Source: Phenylobacterium sp.
GTDB taxonomy: Bacteria > Pseudomonadota > Alphaproteobacteria > Caulobacterales > Caulobacteraceae
Direction: 5' to 3'
DNA: 64,000 bases
Assembly (NCBI RefSeq): GCF_030698145.1
Contig: NZ_JAUYNW010000080.1
Span: 62,001 to 126,000, forward strand
Position numbers and translations under genes: made by a program. The notes beneath the pieces were generated by a model. It was not told the DNA's origin and ran no database searches. It worked only from the letters and a program-made list of their open reading frames with translations. Of the stretch, positions 60,826-64,000 are shown one piece after another. The number at the start of each line of letters is the position of its first letter. Position 1 is the stretch's first letter.

Positions 60826-61254
60826 ATGGGCGCCAAACTCTCAGGTTCTGGGGGTGGACGGCACTCGGTAGATGCGATGAGCGAAATCAACGTGACGCCC
60901 TTCGTGGACGTCATGTTGGTGCTCCTGATTATCTTCATGGTCGCGGCGCCCATGGCCGCCGTGACTGTGGAGGTTACTCTTCCGCCCGCTACCGCCAAGC
61001 CATCGACCAACCCTCCCAAGCCGGTCTACATCAGTATCCAGCCGGGCGGCAGCATCTACCTCGGGGACAGCAAGACCGATCTGTCGGCTCTGGGCGACGA
61101 TCTGCGGACCAACATCGGAAAGCGCAACCCGGAGAAGGAACGCATCTTCATCCGCGCCGACAAGAACGTCCTCTACGGGGACTTCATGGGCGTGATGAAC
61201 ATGCTTCAGGACAACGGGTTCTACAGCGTGGCCCTCATTGGCCTTGAAGAGTGA
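60826..61254 (+). CDS. exbD: ExbD energy-transducing subunit
   Basis: The 142-residue single-pass protein has MSEINVTPFVDVMLVLLIIFMVAAP with the essential Asp in the membrane helix, and a periplasmic domain (KPVYISIQPGGSIYLGD, RIFIRADKNVLYGDFMGVMNMLQDNGFYSVALIGL). It lies five bases after exbB and twelve before tonB. The three form the receptor-energising complex of the cell, serving TonB receptors such as the one at 49319. Confidence 0.96.
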   Translation: MGAKLSGSGGGRHSVDAMSEINVTPFVDVMLVLLIIFMVAAPMAAVTVEVTLPPATAKPSTNPPKPVYISIQPGGSIYLGDSKTDLSALGDDLRTNIGKRNPEKERIFIRADKNVLYGDFMGVMNMLQDNGFYSVALIGLEE

Positions 61255-61266
61255 GGGGCGTGACGA

Positions 61267-61965
61267 ATGGCTGAAACCACCGACACGACCCATCACCGCA
61301 GCGTCTTTGATGAGCCGGTCAAGAAGCGGAACACTGGCGTCACCATCGCCATTGTCCTCTCCGTGATCGTCCACACGGGTCTCATCGCCTATCTCTACAA
61401 GTCGAAGTTCGAGCCGAAGTACAAGGAGTACTCGGATGACGTGACGGACGTGGCGCTGATCAAGCCCGCGCCGCCGCCGCCTCCGCCGCCTCCGCCTCCG
61501 CCTCCGAACACGCCGCCGCCGCCGCCGCCGAAGCTGCAACCGCGGCCTCCGGTGAACGTGCCGGCCGACATCCCGACGATCCCCCCTCTGCCGGTCCCGC
61601 CGGTCGAGAAGCGGATCGAAGCTCCGGAGCCCCCGCGGGCTGCGCCTCCGACCCCGCCGCGCCCGTCGGTCATCACGAACCCCGACTGGCTGCGTCGTCC
61701 CAGCGGCGAAGACATGGCCCGGTACTACCCGGACCGCGCCACGCGGATGTCTGTTGAAGGTCGCGCGACCCTGTCGTGCTCCGTCACGGCGAAAGGCACG
61801 CTTGAAGGCTGCTCGGTGGTTTCCGAGGATCCGGCCGACATGGGCTTCGGTGACTCCGCGATGCGGTTGACCAAGCTCTTCAAGATGCGCCCGAAAACTC
61901 AGGACGGCGCGCCTGTCGAAGGCGGCACGGTCCGGATCCCGATCCGGTTCAACCTTCCCAAGTAG
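61267..61965 (+). CDS. tonB: TonB periplasmic energy transducer
   Basis: This is a 232-residue TonB with an N-terminal membrane anchor (GVTIAIVLSVIVHTGLIAYLY), a periplasm-spanning Pro-rich rod (runs of up to thirteen Pro, then PxPP and EAPEPP units) and a C-terminal domain YYPDRATRMSVEGRATLSCSVTAKGTLEGC followed by AMRLTKLFKMRP. The C-terminal domain contacts receptor TonB boxes. A hairpin with a T tract follows at 61996-62026. Confidence 0.94.
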   Translation: MAETTDTTHHRSVFDEPVKKRNTGVTIAIVLSVIVHTGLIAYLYKSKFEPKYKEYSDDVTDVALIKPAPPPPPPPPPPPPNTPPPPPPKLQPRPPVNVPADIPTIPPLPVPPVEKRIEAPEPPRAAPPTPPRPSVITNPDWLRRPSGEDMARYYPDRATRMSVEGRATLSCSVTAKGTLEGCSVVSEDPADMGFGDSAMRLTKLFKMRPKTQDGAPVEGGTVRIPIRFNLPK

Positions 61966-61995
61966 GGGACGGCGTCGACCTCGACCAAAGAACAA

Positions 61996-62026
61996 ACCCC
62001 GGCGGCGCGAGCCTCCGGGGTTTTTT
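61996..62026 (+). terminator. Rho-independent terminator
   Basis: The ACCCCGG...CCGGGGT hairpin is followed by a run of Ts. It ends the exbB-exbD-tonB operon. Confidence 0.9.
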
Positions 62027-62104
62027 CTTTGTCTGGACAGCCTCATGGCCGGCTCGGCGCTTGATCGATCCGCCCCGCGCGACTAGAACGGCGCCTCGCG
62101 ATGC

Positions 62105-62181
62105 GCCGCCTTAGCTCAGTTGGTTAGAGCGCTAGATTGTGGATCTAGAGGTCCTCGGTTCGAGCCCGAGAGGTGGTACCA
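62105..62181 (+). tRNA. tRNA-His (GUG anticodon)
   Basis: The 77-nt cloverleaf has acceptor GCCGCCU/AGGUGGU (G1-U72 wobble, G4-U69), anticodon stem CUAGA/UCUAG with loop UUGUGGA (GUG, His), T arm CUCGG-UUCGAGC-CCGAG and encoded CCA with A73. The base before position 1 is C, so the usual G-1 of tRNA-His is not encoded, as is known for alphaproteobacteria. Confidence 0.95.
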
Positions 62182-62217
62182 TCGCGGCGCCCCCGGAATG
62201 CCGGGTTCCCAACATCC

Positions 62218-64000
62218 CTAGAGGCTCAGATTGAGCAGCGCCGGGTCACCGCCCTGGGCGGTGATGTTGACACTGACCGCGCGCTCGATCGCGTAGCGGG
62301 TCAGCGCATTGGGCCCGCCCGCCTTGGGGCCGGTGCCCGACAGGCCTTCCCCGCCGAAGGGCTGGACGCCCACCACCGCCCCGATGATCGAGCGATTCAC
62401 ATAGGCGTTGCCGGACGGGACCAGGTTGCGGACCTGGGCGGCGAAGGCGTCGATCCGCGAGTGGACCCCCAGGGTCAGGCCATAGCGCGAGGCCGCCAGC
62501 TCGCCCGCGACCTTGGCGAGGTCGGCCGGGTGGTAGCGCACCACGTGCAGCACCGGTCCGAACACCTCGCGCTCCAGGAAGCCTGCGGACGGGATCTCGG
62601 CCAGGACCGGCCCGAAGAAGGTCCCGCCCTGGGGCGCCTCCAACTGGTGCAGGACCTTGGCCTCACGCTGCAGGCGCGCCAGGTGGGCGGTGAGCGCCCC
62701 GTGGGCCTCGGCGTCGATCACCGGGCCGACGTCGGTGGCCGCGTCGGTCGGGTCGCCCAGCACCAGGGCGTCCATGGCCCCCCTGATCCCCTCGATCAGC
62801 ATGTCGGCGGTGTCGGTGGGGAGGAACAGGATCCGCAGGGCCGAGCAGCGCTGGCCGGCCGAGCCGAAGGCCGAGGCGATCACGTCGTCCACCACCTGCT
62901 CCTTGAGCGCGGTGGTGTCGACGAACATGCCGTTCAGGCCCCCGGTCTCGGCGATGAACGGCACGATCGGGCCTTCACGGCCGGCCAGGGCCTGGTTGAT
63001 CCGCCGCGCGGTGTCGGTGCCGCCGGTGAAGGCCACGCCGTCGCAGCTAGGATGGCTGGTGAGCGCGACGCCGACGGTTTCGCCCCGTCCCGGCGTGAGC
63101 GCCAGCAGCCCCTGCGGCAGGCGCGCCTCGTGGAACAGCTTCACGGCTTCGGCGGCGATCAGCGGCGTCTGTTCGGCGGGCTTGGCCACCACGGCGTTGC
63201 CGGCGGCCAGGGCCGCGGCGATCTGGCCGGTGAAGATTGCCAGCGGGAAGTTCCAGGGACTGATGCAGACGAAGACGCCGCGGCCGTGCAGCTCCAGCGT
63301 ATTGGTCTCGCCGACCGGCCCTTTCAGGGTCTCGGGACCGCCGAACCGGGTCTGGGCCAGATGGGCGTAGTAGCGGCAGAAGTCGGCGGCCTCGCGCACC
63401 TCCGCCACGCCATCGGCCAGGGTCTTGCCGGCCTCGCGGGCGCAGATGGCGATCAGTCGGTCGCGATTGGCTTCCAGGATGTCGCCCATCGCTCGCAAGA
63501 CCTCGGCGCGGCGGTAGCCGCCGAGCGCGTCCCACGCGGGCTGCGCGGCTCGAGCGGCCGCGAAGGCCGCTTCGATGTCGGCCGCCGAGGCTTCGCTGGC
63601 CTTGCCGACCACTTCGGCGTTGGCGGCGGGGCTGCGTAGCGGCTGGGGCTCGATCCCGGCGCGCTGCTTGCCCCCGATCAGCGGCCCGGCCGATAGGGGC
63701 TCCAGCGCTCGGGCCGTGGCGGTGAGGCGCGCGGCTTCGTCGGGGATCGAAAGGTCGATCCCCAGGGAGTTCTTGCGTTCCGCCCCATAGATGTCGAGTG
63801 GACGCGGGATCTTCGGATGCGGACCGATCCCAGCCTTCTCCACGGCGGCGATCGGATCGACCACCACGTCCTGGGCGGGCACCCGCTCGTCGAGCAGGGC
63901 ATGGACGAAGGAGGTGTTGGCGCCGTTCTCCAACAGGCGTCGCACCAGATAGGGCAGCAGGTCCTCATGCCCTCCGACCGGGGCATAGGTACGCACCACC
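62218..64000 (-). CDS. putA: PutA bifunctional proline dehydrogenase / P5C dehydrogenase, 5' part missing
   Basis: The C-terminal portion runs off the window end, giving 594 visible codons. The first visible residues (VRTYAPVGGHEDLLPYLVRRLLENGANTSFVHALLDE) are the end of the proline dehydrogenase barrel; the P5C dehydrogenase domain follows with SPWNFPLAIFTGQIAAALAAGNAVVAKPAEQTP, the catalytic Glu in PFIAETGGLNG, and the Cys nucleophile in SAGQRCSALR. The C-terminal APFGGEGLSGTGPKAGGP motif is also present. It converts proline to glutamate. N-terminal DNA-binding or dehydrogenase regions are outside the window. Confidence 0.95.
   Translation of the reverse strand, partial: VVRTYAPVGGHEDLLPYLVRRLLENGANTSFVHALLDERVPAQDVVVDPIAAVEKAGIGPHPKIPRPLDIYGAERKNSLGIDLSIPDEAARLTATARALEPLSAGPLIGGKQRAGIEPQPLRSPAANAEVVGKASEASAADIEAAFAAARAAQPAWDALGGYRRAEVLRAMGDILEANRDRLIAICAREAGKTLADGVAEVREAADFCRYYAHLAQTRFGGPETLKGPVGETNTLELHGRGVFVCISPWNFPLAIFTGQIAAALAAGNAVVAKPAEQTPLIAAEAVKLFHEARLPQGLLALTPGRGETVGVALTSHPSCDGVAFTGGTDTARRINQALAGREGPIVPFIAETGGLNGMFVDTTALKEQVVDDVIASAFGSAGQRCSALRILFLPTDTADMLIEGIRGAMDALVLGDPTDAATDVGPVIDAEAHGALTAHLARLQREAKVLHQLEAPQGGTFFGPVLAEIPSAGFLEREVFGPVLHVVRYHPADLAKVAGELAASRYGLTLGVHSRIDAFAAQVRNLVPSGNAYVNRSIIGAVVGVQPFGGEGLSGTGPKAGGPNALTRYAIERAVSVNITAQGGDPALLNLSL

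Overview
The window is a high-GC alphaproteobacterial chromosome segment, most likely from the Caulobacteraceae (Caulobacter or Phenylobacterium type). Supporting signs are a TipN-like polarity protein, a split methylmalonyl-CoA mutase, UPF0262, DUF2948 and DUF2239 proteins, a TonB receptor with its own ExbB-ExbD-TonB set, and a tRNA-His with no encoded G-1.

Layout. 0-16.7 kb is host sequence: the 3' part of tipN, a dipeptide epimerase, a DUF4112 protein, an IS481-type transposase remnant, the methylmalonyl-CoA mutase operon (mutA-scpA), a nitronate monooxygenase, a three-gene ABC-2 exporter, a lipoprotein, a dicarboxylate/amino-acid symporter, a PAS/HWE sensor kinase, and a marR-MFS efflux pair with a clear 25-bp operator. 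17.0-38.6 kb is a compact P22-type (short-tailed) prophage-like element. 38.6-47 kb returns to host genes: DUF2239, tRNA-Thr, murA, DUF2948, hisD, an SH3 protein, UPF0262, a low-molecular-weight phosphatase, infA-maf-RNase E/G-yacG and tRNA-Phe. 47-58 kb holds a TPR-sulfotransferase and a catabolic cluster (TonB receptor, BetI-like regulator, Rieske oxygenase, FAD oxidoreductase, APC permease, NTF2-like protein), then a secreted M20 peptidase whose start abuts a tandem hairpin repeat. 58.5-64 kb has a Pro-rich membrane protein, an intergenic stretch with CTGC-N3-GCAG palindromes, exbB-exbD-tonB, tRNA-His and the start of an incomplete putA.

The phage element is the most interesting part. It has an S24-type repressor, an overlapping two-gene unit whose second protein resembles the DUF6456 domain of gene-transfer-agent activators, small and large terminase, P22-like portal, scaffold candidate, P22-like coat, adaptor, gp10-like tail hub, tail fibres and a lysis module. 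No integrase, excisionase or replication gene is visible. Between the virion genes sit cargo genes: a Cys/His-rich toxin-like domain with a membrane partner, a TacAT-type toxin-antitoxin module, a DUF4279 protein, an M23 peptidase with a secreted partner, a probable NlpC/papain-like protein, and an antisense alpha/beta hydrolase.

The regulation can be read from the DNA. Three palindromes share a GTAT-N5-ATAC core and flank the repressor and its neighbour. Four GTTC-N7-GTTC direct repeats, the form of the alphaproteobacterial LexA (SOS) box, lie in front of the activator unit and three cargo loci. Two of these are inside a perfect 30-bp duplication that also carries a TTGACT -35 element. The likely picture is a DNA-damage-responsive, integrase-less particle or gene-transfer element whose cargo genes have their own SOS promoters.
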